Assembly (NCBI GenBank): GCA_026417035.1
Contig: JAOAEA010000029.1
Location: 13,072-48,564, forward strand
DNA length: 35,493 nucleotides
Source of the DNA: Burkholderiales bacterium
Lineage (GTDB): Bacteria > Pseudomonadota > Gammaproteobacteria > Burkholderiales > SG8-39
Direction: 5' to 3'
Shown here piece by piece: positions 10,533 through 18,920 of this stretch. Made by a program: the position numbers and the translations under genes. Numbering within the stretch: the stretch's first letter is position 1; every line of letters begins with the position of its first letter. The notes beneath the pieces are model-generated. The model was given only the letters and a program-made list of their open reading frames with translations. It had not been told where the DNA came from and did not search any database.

Positions 10533-10549
10533 GGGCCGGCATCCGGCCC
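10533..10549 (+). other. Stem-loop between CBS gene and polX
   Basis: GGGCCGG-CAT-CCGGCCC forms a perfect 7-bp stem in the 32-bp gap. There is no U tract, so it is more likely a processing or attenuation point than a full terminator. Confidence 0.35.
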
Positions 10550-10562
10550 GGGGGGCTCTGCG

Positions 10563-12344
10563 ATGGCCGTCCACAACGCCGACATCGCGCGCGTGTTGGA
10601 GGAGATCGCCGACCTCCTCGAGCTCAAGGAGGCGAACCCCTTCCGCATCCGGGCGTACCGCAACGCCGCGCGCACGGTCGGCGACCTGCGCATCGACATC
10701 GCGCAGACGCTCGCCGAAGGCAAGCCCCTGCCGAAGCTCCCCGGCATCGGCGAGGACCTGACGGCCAAGATCCGCGACATCGTCGCGACCGGCTCGACGG
10801 CGCTCGCGGACCGCCTGCGCAAGGAGATGCCGCCGGGAATCACGGACCTCCTGCGCGTGCCCGGACTCGGACCGAAACGCGTGAAACACCTCTGGCACGA
10901 CTTGGGCGTGCACACGCTCGCCGAGCTGCAGCGGGCCGCGCTCGACGGCCGCATCCGGGGGCTCGCCGGGTTCGGCGAGAAGACCGAGGCGGCGATCCGC
11001 GAGGCCGTCGAGCGCCAGCTCACGAAGAAGCAGCGCGTCAAGCTCGTCGTCGCCGCGCAGTACGCCGAGCCGCTCGCCGCGCATCTCGCCGGGGCGAAGG
11101 GCGTGCGCGACGTCGTGATCGCGGGCAGCTACCGGCGCATGAAGGAGACCGTCGGCGACATCGACATCCTGGTGACCTCGTCGGACCCGCAGGCGGTGAT
11201 GGCGCGTTTCGAGAGCTACCCGGAGGTGCGCGAGACGCTCGCGAGGGGTCCGACGCGCGCGAGCGCGCTCCTCGCGTCGGGCCTGCAGGTGGACGTGCGC
11301 GTCGTGCCGGTGGAGAGCTTCGGGGCGGCGCTGCACTACTTCACCGGGTCGAAGGCGCACAACATCGCCATCCGCCGGCTCGGACAGGAGCGCGGACTCA
11401 AGGTGAACGAGTACGGCGTCTTCAAGGCGGGCCGCGGGGGCGCGGAGAAGCGCGTCGCCGGCGAAACCGAGGAATCGGTATTCGCGGCGGTGGGCCTGCC
11501 GTGGATTCCGCCGGAGCTGCGCGAGGACGCCGGCGAGATCGAGGCGGCGCGCCGGGGCGCGCTCCCGGTGCTCGTGCGGCGCGAGGACCTGCGCGGCGAC
11601 CTGCACGCGCACACGAAGGCGACCGACGGCAAGAACACGCTCGCCGAGATGGCGGCCGCGGCGAAGGCCGCGGGCCTCGAGTACCTCGCCATCACCGAGC
11701 ACTCGCGGCGCGTGACCGTGGCGCGCGGCCTCGATCCGCAGCGCCTCGCGAAACAGGCCGACGAGATCGACCGCCTCAACGCGACGCTCGAGGGGATCAC
11801 GCTGCTCAAGGGCATCGAGGTGGACATCCTCGAGGACGGCACGCTCGACCTGCCGGAAGCGAGCCTCGCGGGGCTCGACCTCGTCGTCGGCGCGGTGCAC
11901 TCGAAGTTCGGCCTCACGCGCGCACAGCAGACCGAACGCATCCTCAAGGCGATGGACGCCCCGCACTTCTCGATCCTCGCGCATCCGAGCGGGCGCCTCA
12001 TCGGCGCGCGCGAGCCCTACGACGTGGACATGCTCCGGATCGTGCGCAAGGCGCGCGCGCGCGGCATCGCGCTGGAGCTCAACGCCCACCCCGAGCGGCT
12101 CGACCTCATCGACACCTACTGCCGGATGGCGAAGGAGGAGGGCGTTCTGGTCGCGGTGAGCTCGGACGCCCACGGCGTCGCCGACTTCGAGAACCTGCGC
12201 TTCGGCGTGGGGCAGGCGCGGCGCGGCTGGCTGGAAGCGAAGGACGTGCTGAACACGCGGCCGCTGGCGGAACTGCGGCGGTTCCTCGCGGCGACGATGG
12301 GGCGGAGCGCCGCCGGCGCGCGGCGCTCGGGCCGCGGCCGCTAG
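10563..12344 (+). CDS. polX: DNA polymerase/3'-5' exonuclease PolX (pol beta-like plus PHP)
   Basis: 593 residues. The N-terminal 8-kDa-like region and helix-hairpin-helix motifs (LPGIGED at 59-65, VPGLGPKRVKHL at 99-110) bind gapped DNA. The nucleotidyl-transferase core has GSYRR at 188-192, Asp199 and Asp201 in VGDIDILV, a third acidic candidate Asp244 in QVDVRVV, and YFTGSKAHN near 259-267. The PHP exonuclease domain from about 343 keeps its metal ligands: DLHAHTKATDG (His348, His350), ITEHSRR, GAVHSKFG, ILAHPSGR and VSSDAHG. The enzyme fills short gaps in base-excision and end-joining repair. Intact PHP motifs suggest active 3'-5' exonuclease. It may be co-transcribed with the CBS gene. 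Confidence 0.95.
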   Translation: MAVHNADIARVLEEIADLLELKEANPFRIRAYRNAARTVGDLRIDIAQTLAEGKPLPKLPGIGEDLTAKIRDIVATGSTALADRLRKEMPPGITDLLRVPGLGPKRVKHLWHDLGVHTLAELQRAALDGRIRGLAGFGEKTEAAIREAVERQLTKKQRVKLVVAAQYAEPLAAHLAGAKGVRDVVIAGSYRRMKETVGDIDILVTSSDPQAVMARFESYPEVRETLARGPTRASALLASGLQVDVRVVPVESFGAALHYFTGSKAHNIAIRRLGQERGLKVNEYGVFKAGRGGAEKRVAGETEESVFAAVGLPWIPPELREDAGEIEAARRGALPVLVRREDLRGDLHAHTKATDGKNTLAEMAAAAKAAGLEYLAITEHSRRVTVARGLDPQRLAKQADEIDRLNATLEGITLLKGIEVDILEDGTLDLPEASLAGLDLVVGAVHSKFGLTRAQQTERILKAMDAPHFSILAHPSGRLIGAREPYDVDMLRIVRKARARGIALELNAHPERLDLIDTYCRMAKEEGVLVAVSSDAHGVADFENLRFGVGQARRGWLEAKDVLNTRPLAELRRFLAATMGRSAAGARRSGRGR

Positions 12345-12356
12345 GGACGGTTTGAA

Positions 12357-12380
12357 CGAAGGGGGACACATCCCCCTTCG
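12357..12380. terminator. Stem-loop after polX
   Basis: CGAAGGGGG (12357-12365) pairs perfectly with CCCCCTTCG (12372-12380) around a 6-base loop, 12 bp past the polX stop. It lies between polX and the convergent 61-residue gene. No T run follows, so termination is probable only from position and stem strength. Confidence 0.45.
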
Positions 12381-12444
12381 ACCCCCGATGTCGGAGGAAG
12401 CCCTGATCCGTTCGGCGAACAGCTCAGAGCGTCCCTGGAAGCCG

Positions 12445-12630
12445 TCAGCCGACGTCGAGCCCGTGGCGGCGCGCCCATTCCTTCGCCTTGGCGATGGCGA
12501 TGCGGATCGCCTTGCCCTCGTCGTAGCCCTCCTCGAGGAGGAGCGCATTGGCGATCTCGATCGCTTTCGCCCGAACCTCGGGCGGCAGGTGGCGCATCGC
12601 TGCCGGGTAGCGGGTCTCGTCCCAGGGCAT
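12445..12630 (-). CDS. Small conserved protein of unknown function
   Basis: 61 residues: MPWDETRYPAAMRHLPPEVR, then AKAIEIANALLLEEGYDEG, then a helix KAIRIAIAKAKEWARRHG. It looks like two or three helices with an aromatic N terminus. I recall many bacteria encoding near-identical short proteins (MPW...YP...LPPEVR...KAIEIANALL), but no function is established to my knowledge. GAGAGG lies about 7 bases before the ATG. Its upstream region is shared with the divergent exported-protein/phaC unit and includes the FNR-type box at 12687-12700, so it might respond to the same signal. Confidence 0.75.
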   Translation of the reverse strand: MPWDETRYPAAMRHLPPEVRAKAIEIANALLLEEGYDEGKAIRIAIAKAKEWARRHGLDVG

Positions 12631-12686
12631 CGGGAACCTCTCCGTCGGGTGCGCTCCCCATGGTGTGCGGGCTGGTTCGGCGCGGG

Positions 12687-12727
12687 TTGATTTCCCTCAA
12701 GGCCCCGGCGATTCAAGGGCATAGATT
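12687..12727 (+). promoter_or_regulatory. FNR/ANR-type class II promoter of the exported protein-phaC operon
   Basis: Box TTGATTTCCCTCAA (12687-12700) matches TTGAT-N4-ATCAA at 9 of 10 fixed positions, the best in the window. TAGATT (12722-12727) follows after 21 bp and is the same hexamer as in the CBS promoter. Expected start is near 12734, 29 bp before the first ATG. The box is nearly symmetric and could also act on the divergent 61-residue gene, though the -10 on that side (CACCAT) is poor. Confidence 0.7.
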
Positions 12728-12762
12728 GCAAGCATTGGGGCTGCGGCCGGGATCGGGAGGCG

Positions 12763-13212
12763 ATGCAGGCAATGCGAAACGTGGCGCTGGCGGCGCTCTT
12801 CGTGGTCCTCGCCGCGTTGGGCGGCGCGGCGTGGAGCGCGGTGTCGGGGATCGCCGCGAACGGTGTGGTGTTCCTCTCGGGCGGGGTGGGTGCCGACGAA
12901 CGCGAGGAGATGGCGTCCCGCGGCGGCGAGTTCGACCTCGTGGTGTGGGCCGCCGAGCGCGGGAGCTGCGGGTTCGTCGTGCCGGAACGCCTCTGGGTCA
13001 CCGACCCCCGCGGCGTGCTCGTGTTCGAACTGGCGCCGGAGGGTCCGATCACGTACCTCCACCTCGGGCCGGGGCGCTATGTCGTGCGGGCGACGTTCAA
13101 CGGCGTCGCCGAGTCGCAGGCCGTGGTGATCCCCGCGGTGGGGCGCCGCAACGTGTATTTCTACTGGCCGGGCGCGGAAGCAGCCAGCCCGTCGCGCTCC
13201 AACGCGAGGTGA
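12763..13212 (+). CDS. Exported protein of unknown function upstream of phaC
   Basis: 149 residues, or 146 if translation begins at the second ATG (12772), which has better spacing from GGGAGG. A signal peptide is clear: basic MRN, then VALAALFVVLAALGGAAWSA. The mature part is beta-rich (GVVFLSGGVGADEREEM, EFDLVVWAAERGSCGFVVPERLWVT, GPITYLHLGPGRYVVRATFNG, RRNVYFYWPG). Its end resembles carboxypeptidase-regulatory or transthyretin-like sandwiches (YVVRATFNGV...). I do not recognise a named family. The stop overlaps the phaC Shine-Dalgarno (GAGGTGA), so it is operonic with PHA synthase and shares the FNR-type promoter. Confidence 0.78.
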   Translation: MQAMRNVALAALFVVLAALGGAAWSAVSGIAANGVVFLSGGVGADEREEMASRGGEFDLVVWAAERGSCGFVVPERLWVTDPRGVLVFELAPEGPITYLHLGPGRYVVRATFNGVAESQAVVIPAVGRRNVYFYWPGAEAASPSRSNAR

Positions 13213-13216
13213 GACC

Positions 13217-14992
13217 ATGCGCATCGATCCCAGCACCGCGCTCGCGCCGAACGAGGCGTATCTCGCGGAGCCCGTGCCGCTCTCGCAATACGATCGCGTG
13301 CTGCGGGCCGCGATGGCGCGGGCCTTCCAGGGGTTCTCGCCGCTCGCCACGCTGGAGGCGTTCCACGACTGGCTGACGCACCTCGCGGCAGCGCCGGGCA
13401 AGCAGGCGGAGCTCGGGGCGAAGGCGCTGCGCAAATGGCACCGGCTCATGCTCTACGCGGTCGAGTGCGCGACGAGCCGGGCCGAGCCCTGCATCGAGCC
13501 CCTTCCGCAGGACCACCGCTTCGACCATCCGGCGTGGCAGGAGTGGCCCTACAACCTCTACTACCAGTCGTTCCTGCTCGCGCAGCAGTGGTGGTGGAAC
13601 GCCACCACCGGCGTGAAGGGCGTGACGCGGCACCACGAGCAGATGGTGACCTTCATGGTGCGCCAGCTCCTCGACGTGGCGAGCCCCGCGAACTTCGTCC
13701 TGACGAACCCCGAGGCGTTCCGCAGGACCGTCGAGACCGGCGGGATGAACCTCTGGCAGGGGGCCTACAACTGGTGGCGCGACTACGCGCGCCAGGTCGC
13801 CGGGCGCCGGCCGGAGGGCGCAGACGAGTGGCAGGTCGGCAAGAACCTCGCCATCACGCCCGGCAAGGTGGTGCTGCGCAGCCACCTGATCGAGCTCATC
13901 CAGTACGCGCCGACGACCGCCGAGACGTGGCGGGAGCCGGTGCTCATCGTCCCGTCGTGGATCATGAAGTACTACATCCTCGACCTGCAGCCGGCCAACT
14001 CCCTGGTGAAGTACCTCGTGGACCGCGGGCACACGGTGTTCATGGTCTCGTGGCGCAACCCCGATCTGCGCGACCGCAACCTGGGCATCGACGATTACCT
14101 CAAGTCCGGGATCCTGGCGGCGATCGACGCCGCGAAGCGGATCCTCCCGGGCCGCGAGCTGCACGCCGTGGGTTACTGTCTGGGCGGGACCTTCCTCGCG
14201 ATGGCGGCGGCCTACATGGCGCGCGAGAGCCTCGACGGGCTGGCGAGCCTCACGCTCTTCGCGGCGGAGACCGACTTCGAGGAGCCGGGCGAGCTGTCGC
14301 TCTTCATCGACGAGAGCCAGCTCGCCTACCTCGACGACCTTACCTGGGAGCAAGGCTACCTCGACGGTAAGCAGATGGCGGGCGCGTTCGCGGCGCTCAA
14401 CTCGAAGGACCTGGTGTGGTCGAAGATGGTCCGCGACTACCTGATGGGCACGCGCGCGCCGATGTCCGACCTGATGGCGTGGAACGCGGACGCGACGCGC
14501 ATGCCGCACCGCCTGCACACCGAGTACCTGAGGGAGCTCTATCTCGAGAACGCCATCACCGGAGGGCGCTTCTTCCTCGACGGGCGGCCGATCGCGCTCA
14601 CCGACATCCGCGCGCCGATGTTCGTCGTCGGGACGAACCGCGACCACGTCTCGCCCTGGAAGTCGGTCTACAAGGTGCATCTCTTCACCGATACCGAGGT
14701 CACGTTCTGCCTGACGAGCGGCGGCCACAATGTCGGCATCGTCAACCCGCCCGCTGGCGCCCCCGACGGCCGCTGGCACCAGGTCTCCACGCAGCCGCCG
14801 CACGCGCGCTACGTCGATCCCGACACCTGGACGGCGATCACGCCCAAGCGCAAGGGCTCGTGGTGGCCCGCCTGGCAGGAATGGCTCGCCGCGCACTCGA
14901 GCGGCAAGACCCCGGCGCCGCTGCCGGGCAACCCGGAGGCCGGATTCCCGCCGCTCGACGACGCGCCGGGGCGCTACGTCCTGGTGCCGTGA
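13217..14992 (+). CDS. phaC: Class I poly(3-hydroxyalkanoate) synthase
   Basis: 591 residues, the length of class I PhaC. It polymerises (R)-3-hydroxyacyl-CoA onto growing polyester at the granule surface. The N-terminal PhaC domain (FQGFSPLATLEAFHDWLTHL...) precedes an alpha/beta-hydrolase core. The lipase-like box GYCLGGT contains the catalytic Cys321. Asp476 in GTNRDHVSPW and His504 in SGGHNVGIVNPP complete the triad, close to Cys319-Asp480-His508 of Cupriavidus necator. The Trp-rich end (KGSWWPAWQEWLAAHS) is typical. phaA and phaB are not adjacent. It is second gene after an exported protein behind an FNR-type promoter, so storage is likely raised under oxygen limitation (inference). Confidence 0.96.
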   Translation: MRIDPSTALAPNEAYLAEPVPLSQYDRVLRAAMARAFQGFSPLATLEAFHDWLTHLAAAPGKQAELGAKALRKWHRLMLYAVECATSRAEPCIEPLPQDHRFDHPAWQEWPYNLYYQSFLLAQQWWWNATTGVKGVTRHHEQMVTFMVRQLLDVASPANFVLTNPEAFRRTVETGGMNLWQGAYNWWRDYARQVAGRRPEGADEWQVGKNLAITPGKVVLRSHLIELIQYAPTTAETWREPVLIVPSWIMKYYILDLQPANSLVKYLVDRGHTVFMVSWRNPDLRDRNLGIDDYLKSGILAAIDAAKRILPGRELHAVGYCLGGTFLAMAAAYMARESLDGLASLTLFAAETDFEEPGELSLFIDESQLAYLDDLTWEQGYLDGKQMAGAFAALNSKDLVWSKMVRDYLMGTRAPMSDLMAWNADATRMPHRLHTEYLRELYLENAITGGRFFLDGRPIALTDIRAPMFVVGTNRDHVSPWKSVYKVHLFTDTEVTFCLTSGGHNVGIVNPPAGAPDGRWHQVSTQPPHARYVDPDTWTAITPKRKGSWWPAWQEWLAAHSSGKTPAPLPGNPEAGFPPLDDAPGRYVLVP

Positions 14993-15079
14993 GTGCGGGC
15001 GGGCAGGGCGCGGCCGCCGGGGGGGCCGGCGATCCGCCCCGCCGCGAGGCCCCCGCCCGGCGTGGCGCCCGCGCGTTCT

Positions 15080-15121
15080 TTGACTTCGGGCAAAGCGCGT
15101 CTGGGTCGGGGGGGCTATGTT
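15080..15121 (+). promoter_or_regulatory. FNR/ANR-type class II promoter of hsp20
   Basis: Box TTGACTTCGGGCAA (15080-15093) matches TTGAT-N4-ATCAA at 7-8 fixed positions. TATGTT (15116-15121) follows after exactly 22 bp, giving a centre near -41.5 and a start near 15128. The spacing is identical to that at the CBS promoter. Confidence 0.62.
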
Positions 15122-15123
15122 GG

Positions 15124-15161
15124 AATCGGCCCGGAAGGGCCGATTGGCAGGTCGCAAGACC
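15124..15161 (+). other. Two hairpins in the hsp20 5' leader
   Basis: AATCGGCCC-GGAA-GGGCCGATT (15124-15145) is a perfect 9-bp stem. It is followed by GGTC-GCAA-GACC (15150-15161), with a GNRA tetraloop. If transcription starts near 15128, the first stem is shortened to about 5 bp but caps the mRNA 5' end, which could protect it. The Shine-Dalgarno AAGGAGGGAG at 15181-15190 is not paired by either hairpin. Confidence 0.4.
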
Positions 15162-15192
15162 GGGTTTAACCAGACGGAAAAAGGAGGGAGCC

Positions 15193-15621
15193 ATGAGAAC
15201 CAGTCTCACGCGTCTCGAGCCCCTCTTCACGGAGCCGTTCGAGGACTTCTTCAAGCGCGTGCTGCGGCCCGTGCGGTGGGAAGTCGAAGTGCCCGAAATG
15301 GAGATCAAGGTCGACGTGCACGAGGACGATGCCGCGTACACGGTCAAGGCCGAGATCCCGGGCGTCCGGAAAGAGGACATCGGTGTCGAGATCGACGGCA
15401 ACGTCGTGACGCTCCGCGCCGAGACCAAGCAGGAGAAGGACGTCAAGGAGAAAGGGCGGCTCATCCGCAGCGAGCGGTACTACGGCGCGATGTCCCGCAC
15501 CTTCAGCCTCGACCACGCGATCGACGAAGCCAAGGCCGAGGCGAAGTACGCGGACGGTATCCTGACGCTGACGCTGCCCAAGAAGGTCCAGACCCCGGTG
15601 AAGAAGCTCACGATCCAGTGA
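15193..15621 (+). CDS. Hsp20/alpha-crystallin small heat shock protein (class with I-x-I tail)
   Basis: 142 residues from ATG 15193, chosen because AAGGAGGGAG lies directly upstream. The alpha-crystallin domain (about 42-132) starts MEIKVDVHEDDAAYTVKAEIPG and continues VRKEDIGVEIDGNVVTLRAE. It goes on through RSERYYGAMSRTFSLDHAID to KYADGILTLTLPKK. The tail ends KKLTIQ, an I/L-x-I type anchor for oligomer assembly, unlike the Lon-linked Hsp20. The N terminus (LEPLFTEPFEDFFKRVLRP) has the expected Phe-rich client-binding character. It is monocistronic, with an FNR-type promoter upstream and a strong terminator downstream. Confidence 0.95.
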   Translation: MRTSLTRLEPLFTEPFEDFFKRVLRPVRWEVEVPEMEIKVDVHEDDAAYTVKAEIPGVRKEDIGVEIDGNVVTLRAETKQEKDVKEKGRLIRSERYYGAMSRTFSLDHAIDEAKAEAKYADGILTLTLPKKVQTPVKKLTIQ

Positions 15622-15632
15622 CTTCGAGCTCT

Positions 15633-15678
15633 CCGGAGCGGCAACGGCTTCCCCGGCCGACCGCTCCGGCGTTTTTTT
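15633..15678 (+). terminator. Rho-independent terminator of hsp20
   Basis: CCGGAGCGG (15633-15641) pairs with CCGCTCCGG (15661-15669), followed by C, G and a run of seven T (15672-15678). It lies 12 bp past the stop codon. Confidence 0.88.
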
Positions 15679-15757
15679 CCTCCCGCCATCGGGTCAGACG
15701 AGCCGTTTCCTCCGGACGCCGCCTCGCCTGCCGGGGACGCGTTCCCCGCCGGCGCCG

Positions 15758-15800
15758 TTGACGCCTGTCAAACCCGCTCCGAGCGCCGGCGACGGACAAT
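15758..15800 (+). promoter_or_regulatory. FNR/ANR-like site before the ABC exporter operon
   Basis: TTGACGCCTGTCAA (15758-15771) is a perfectly symmetric TTGAC-N4-GTCAA, 8 of 10 to the FNR consensus and close to the DNR form. GACAAT (15795-15800) follows after 23 bp. The predicted start is near 15807, which argues that translation begins downstream of the TTG at 15807. Confidence 0.5.
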
Positions 15801-15830
15801 GGGGCGTTGGATCCCGCGAGATCGGCGAGC

Positions 15831-16541
15831 TTGCCCGAAGGAGCCGTCTTCCGCATGCGTGCGGTCACCAAGGTCTATCCCATGGGGGAGGTCGCGGTGC
15901 GCGCTCTCGACGGGGTGGACCTCGACCTCTATCCGGGCGAGTTCGTGGTGCTCCTGGGCGCGTCCGGGAGCGGCAAGTCGACGCTCCTCAACATCCTCGG
16001 TGGCCTCGACATCCCGACCTCGGGCGAGGTCTGGTACCTCGACCACAACCTGACGGGCGCGCGGGACGAGGATCTCACGCGCTTCCGGCGCGAGCACGTC
16101 GGGTTCGTCTTCCAGTTCTACAACCTGATCCCGAGCCTCACCGCGGCCGAGAACGTGGCGCTCGTGACCGACATCGCCGAGCGGCCGATGCCGGCGGCGG
16201 AGGCGCTCGCGCTCGTGGGGCTCGGCGACCGCCTCGACCACTTTCCCGCGCAGCTCTCCGGTGGCGAGCAGCAGCGCGTCGCGATCGCGCGCGCGGTGGC
16301 GAAGCGGCCCGACGTCCTGCTCTGCGACGAGCCGACCGGCGCGCTCGACTTCCCTACCGGCAAGGTCGTGCTTCAGGTGCTCGAGCGCATCAACCGCGAG
16401 CTCGGCACGACGACGGTGGTCATCACCCACAACGTCGCCATCGCGCGCATGGCCGACCGGGTCGTGCACATCTCGAGCGGCCGGCTCACCGGGATCGAGA
16501 CCAATGCGGTGAAAGCGCGCCCCGAGGAGCTCGCCTGGTGA
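15831..16541 (+). CDS. ABC exporter ATP-binding subunit (MacB/LolD/DevA class)
   Basis: 236 residues if started at TTG 15831. TTG 15807 (244 residues) and ATG 15855 (228 residues, AAGGAG 11 bases ahead) are alternatives. I prefer 15831 because homologues start just before the first strand ([21 protein letters not shown]). Motifs: Walker [12 protein letters not shown]-loop [18 protein letters not shown], signature [14 protein letters not shown], Walker [13 protein letters not shown], and the H-loop ITHN. This class drives FtsX-fold permeases that pull lipoproteins, peptides or lipids through a periplasmic adaptor. The stop overlaps the permease start (GTGA). Confidence 0.93.
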   Translation: MPEGAVFRMRAVTKVYPMGEVAVRALDGVDLDLYPGEFVVLLGASGSGKSTLLNILGGLDIPTSGEVWYLDHNLTGARDEDLTRFRREHVGFVFQFYNLIPSLTAAENVALVTDIAERPMPAAEALALVGLGDRLDHFPAQLSGGEQQRVAIARAVAKRPDVLLCDEPTGALDFPTGKVVLQVLERINRELGTTTVVITHNVAIARMADRVVHISSGRLTGIETNAVKARPEELAW

Positions 16542-18907
16542 AGCTCCCGGCGCTGCATCGCAAGCTCGTCCGCGACACATGGCGGATGCGCGGCAATCTC
16601 GCCGCGGTCGCCCTCGTGGCCGCGTGTGGCGCCGCGACCTACGTGACCATGCGCGGCGCCTACGAGATGCTGCTGGAGGGCCGCGCGACGTACTACGCTA
16701 CGCACCGCTTCGCCGACGTCTTCGCCATGGCGAAGCGCATGCCCCGGACGCTCCTGGCGCGCATCGAGGCGATCCCCGGGGTCGCCGCCGTCGAGGCGAG
16801 GATCGTGAACCGCGCCGTGCTCGACGTGCCGGGCTTCGCCGACCCGGCGAGCGCGCTGCTCGTGTCGGTGCCCGCGGACCGCCGGCCGGAGCTGAACGAC
16901 CTCTTCGTGCGCAAGGGCCGCTATCTCGCCCCGGGCGCGCGCGACGAGGTGATCCTCGGCGAGGCGTTCGCCGCGGCGCACGGCCTCGCGCCGGGCGACA
17001 CGCTCGCGGCGGTGATCAACGGCCGCTGGCAGCGCCTGCGCGTCGTCGGCGTGGCGAGCTCGCCGGAGTTCATCTACGTCCTCGGCGGCGCGGCGGTGTT
17101 CCCGGACGACCGGCGCTTCGGCGTCGCGTGGATGGACCGCGAGGCGCTCGCGGCGGCCTACGACATGGAAGACGGCTTCAACAGCGTCGTGGTGCGCCTC
17201 GCGCCCGGCGCCTCCGAGCGCGACGTGATCGCCGCGCTCGATGCGCTCACCGGGCCCTACGGGGGCGAGGGCGCCTACGGGCGGGCCGAGCAGCCCTCGC
17301 ACCAGATGCTCGACGGCGAGATCCAGCAGAACCGCGTCACGGGCATCGTCGTGCCGGCCATCTTCCTGGGCGTGGCCGCGTTCCTCATCCACAACGTGCT
17401 CTTGCGCCTGATCGCGTTGCAGCGCGCGCAGATCGGCGTGCTCAAGGCCTTCGGCTACGCGAGCCGGACGGTCGCCGCGCATTACCTCGCGATGGCGCTC
17501 GCCACTGTCCTCGCCGGCTGCGCGGCGGGCACGGCCCTCGGCGTCTGGCTCGGCGCCGGGCTCGCGGCCCTGTACGAGAGCTTCTTCCATCTCCCGCGCC
17601 TCGGGTTCGGGCTCTCCATGGCGAACGCCGCCGGCGTGGCGTTCTTCGGCGTGGCCGCGGCGTTCGCGGGGGCGCTGCCCGCGGTACGCCGCGCGCTCGC
17701 GTTGCCGCCCGCGGAGGCGATGCGCCCCGAGGCGCCGCCGCGATTCCGTGCCCTGGTGATCGAGCGGCTCGGGTACGCGCGGCTCCTCTCGCCCGCGGCG
17801 CGGATGCTCTTCCGCGACCTCGAGCGGCGGCCGTTGCGGGCGGCGGTGTCGGTCGCGTCGATCGCGCTCGCGACCGCCCTCCTCGTGATCGGCCAGTTCG
17901 GCCTGGATGCGCTCGACGAGACCGTCGCAGTGCAGTTCCGTGCGGCGCGGCGCGACGACGTCCGGCTCGACTTCGCGGAGGTCCGCGGATCCCGCGTCGC
18001 GCAGAGCCTCGCGAAGCTCCCCGGCGTGACGCTCGCGGAGCCCTTTCGCATCGCCCCCGCGCGCCTGCGCCAGGGGCACCGCACGAAGCGGGTCGCGGTG
18101 TTCGGGCTCGCGCCGGACGCCGAGCTGCAGCGCATCGTCGACATCCGGCACCGCGAGATCGCCCTTCCGCCCGAAGGGATGGTGCTCGGCGACGGGCTGG
18201 CGCGGCTCCTCGGCGCACGTCCGGGCGACGTGCTCGAGGTCGAGTTCCTCGAGGGCGAGCGGCGCAAGCGCCGCGTGCCGGTGGCCGGGCTCGTCGAGGA
18301 GCCGATCGGGCTCTTCGCCTACATGGACGCCGGGGCGCTCGCGCGGCTCATGGGCGAGGGGCCGGCCTACAGCGACGCGTACCTGCGGGTCGACCGCCGG
18401 GAGCTCCCCGCCCTCTACGAGCTTCTCAAGCGCACGCCGGCGGTCGCGGGCGTGACCCTGCGGGAGGCGACGATCGAGAGCTTCCTCGCCACGGTGGCCG
18501 AGAACATCCGCGTCTCCACCCTGATCCTCGTCGGCTTCGCCTGCGCGATCGCCGCCGGGGTGGTCTACAACGGCGCGCGCATCGCCCTCTCGGAGCAGGC
18601 GATCGCCCTCGCGAGCCTGCGCATCCTCGGCTTCACCCGGCGCGAGGTGACCGGCATGCTGCTCGGCGAGCAGGCGTTGCTCACCGTCGCGGCGATCCCG
18701 CTCGGGTTCCTCGTCGGCTACGCGCTCTGCGCCTGGCTGGTGACGCTCCTCGAAACCGAGCTCTACCGCCTCCCGCTCACGGTCTCGGCGCGGACTTATG
18801 CTTACGCCGCGGCCGCGGTCGCGTCCGCGGCGGTGGTCTCCGGCGCGATCGTCGCGTGGCGGGTGCGGCGGCTCGACCTCGTCGCCGTGCTCAAGACCCG
18901 GGAGTGA
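16538..18907 (+). CDS. FtsX-family ABC permease (two FtsX domains)
   Basis: 789 residues starting at GTG 16538 within the GTGA overlap. An N-terminal membrane helix at about 20-38 ([19 protein letters not shown]) is followed by a large periplasmic MacB-like domain. The first FtsX block begins near 269 ([19 protein letters not shown]) and continues with [22 protein letters not shown] second membrane entry near 434-455 ([17 protein letters not shown]) leads to another periplasmic domain, and the last FtsX block spans about 661-789. The duplicated layout is that of large ABC permeases in three-part exporters. The substrate is unknown. It forms an operon with the ATPase and HlyD-type adaptor. Confidence 0.9.
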   Translation: MKLPALHRKLVRDTWRMRGNLAAVALVAACGAATYVTMRGAYEMLLEGRATYYATHRFADVFAMAKRMPRTLLARIEAIPGVAAVEARIVNRAVLDVPGFADPASALLVSVPADRRPELNDLFVRKGRYLAPGARDEVILGEAFAAAHGLAPGDTLAAVINGRWQRLRVVGVASSPEFIYVLGGAAVFPDDRRFGVAWMDREALAAAYDMEDGFNSVVVRLAPGASERDVIAALDALTGPYGGEGAYGRAEQPSHQMLDGEIQQNRVTGIVVPAIFLGVAAFLIHNVLLRLIALQRAQIGVLKAFGYASRTVAAHYLAMALATVLAGCAAGTALGVWLGAGLAALYESFFHLPRLGFGLSMANAAGVAFFGVAAAFAGALPAVRRALALPPAEAMRPEAPPRFRALVIERLGYARLLSPAARMLFRDLERRPLRAAVSVASIALATALLVIGQFGLDALDETVAVQFRAARRDDVRLDFAEVRGSRVAQSLAKLPGVTLAEPFRIAPARLRQGHRTKRVAVFGLAPDAELQRIVDIRHREIALPPEGMVLGDGLARLLGARPGDVLEVEFLEGERRKRRVPVAGLVEEPIGLFAYMDAGALARLMGEGPAYSDAYLRVDRRELPALYELLKRTPAVAGVTLREATIESFLATVAENIRVSTLILVGFACAIAAGVVYNGARIALSEQAIALASLRILGFTRREVTGMLLGEQALLTVAAIPLGFLVGYALCAWLVTLLETELYRLPLTVSARTYAYAAAAVASAAVVSGAIVAWRVRRLDLVAVLKTRE

Positions 18908-18920
18908 ATCGAGGCCCACG

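Noticed and set aside
15124..15192. ROSE or fourU RNA thermometer in the hsp20 leader
   Set aside because: The Shine-Dalgarno AAGGAGGGAG has no U-rich or CCUCC partner in the leader and appears unpaired.
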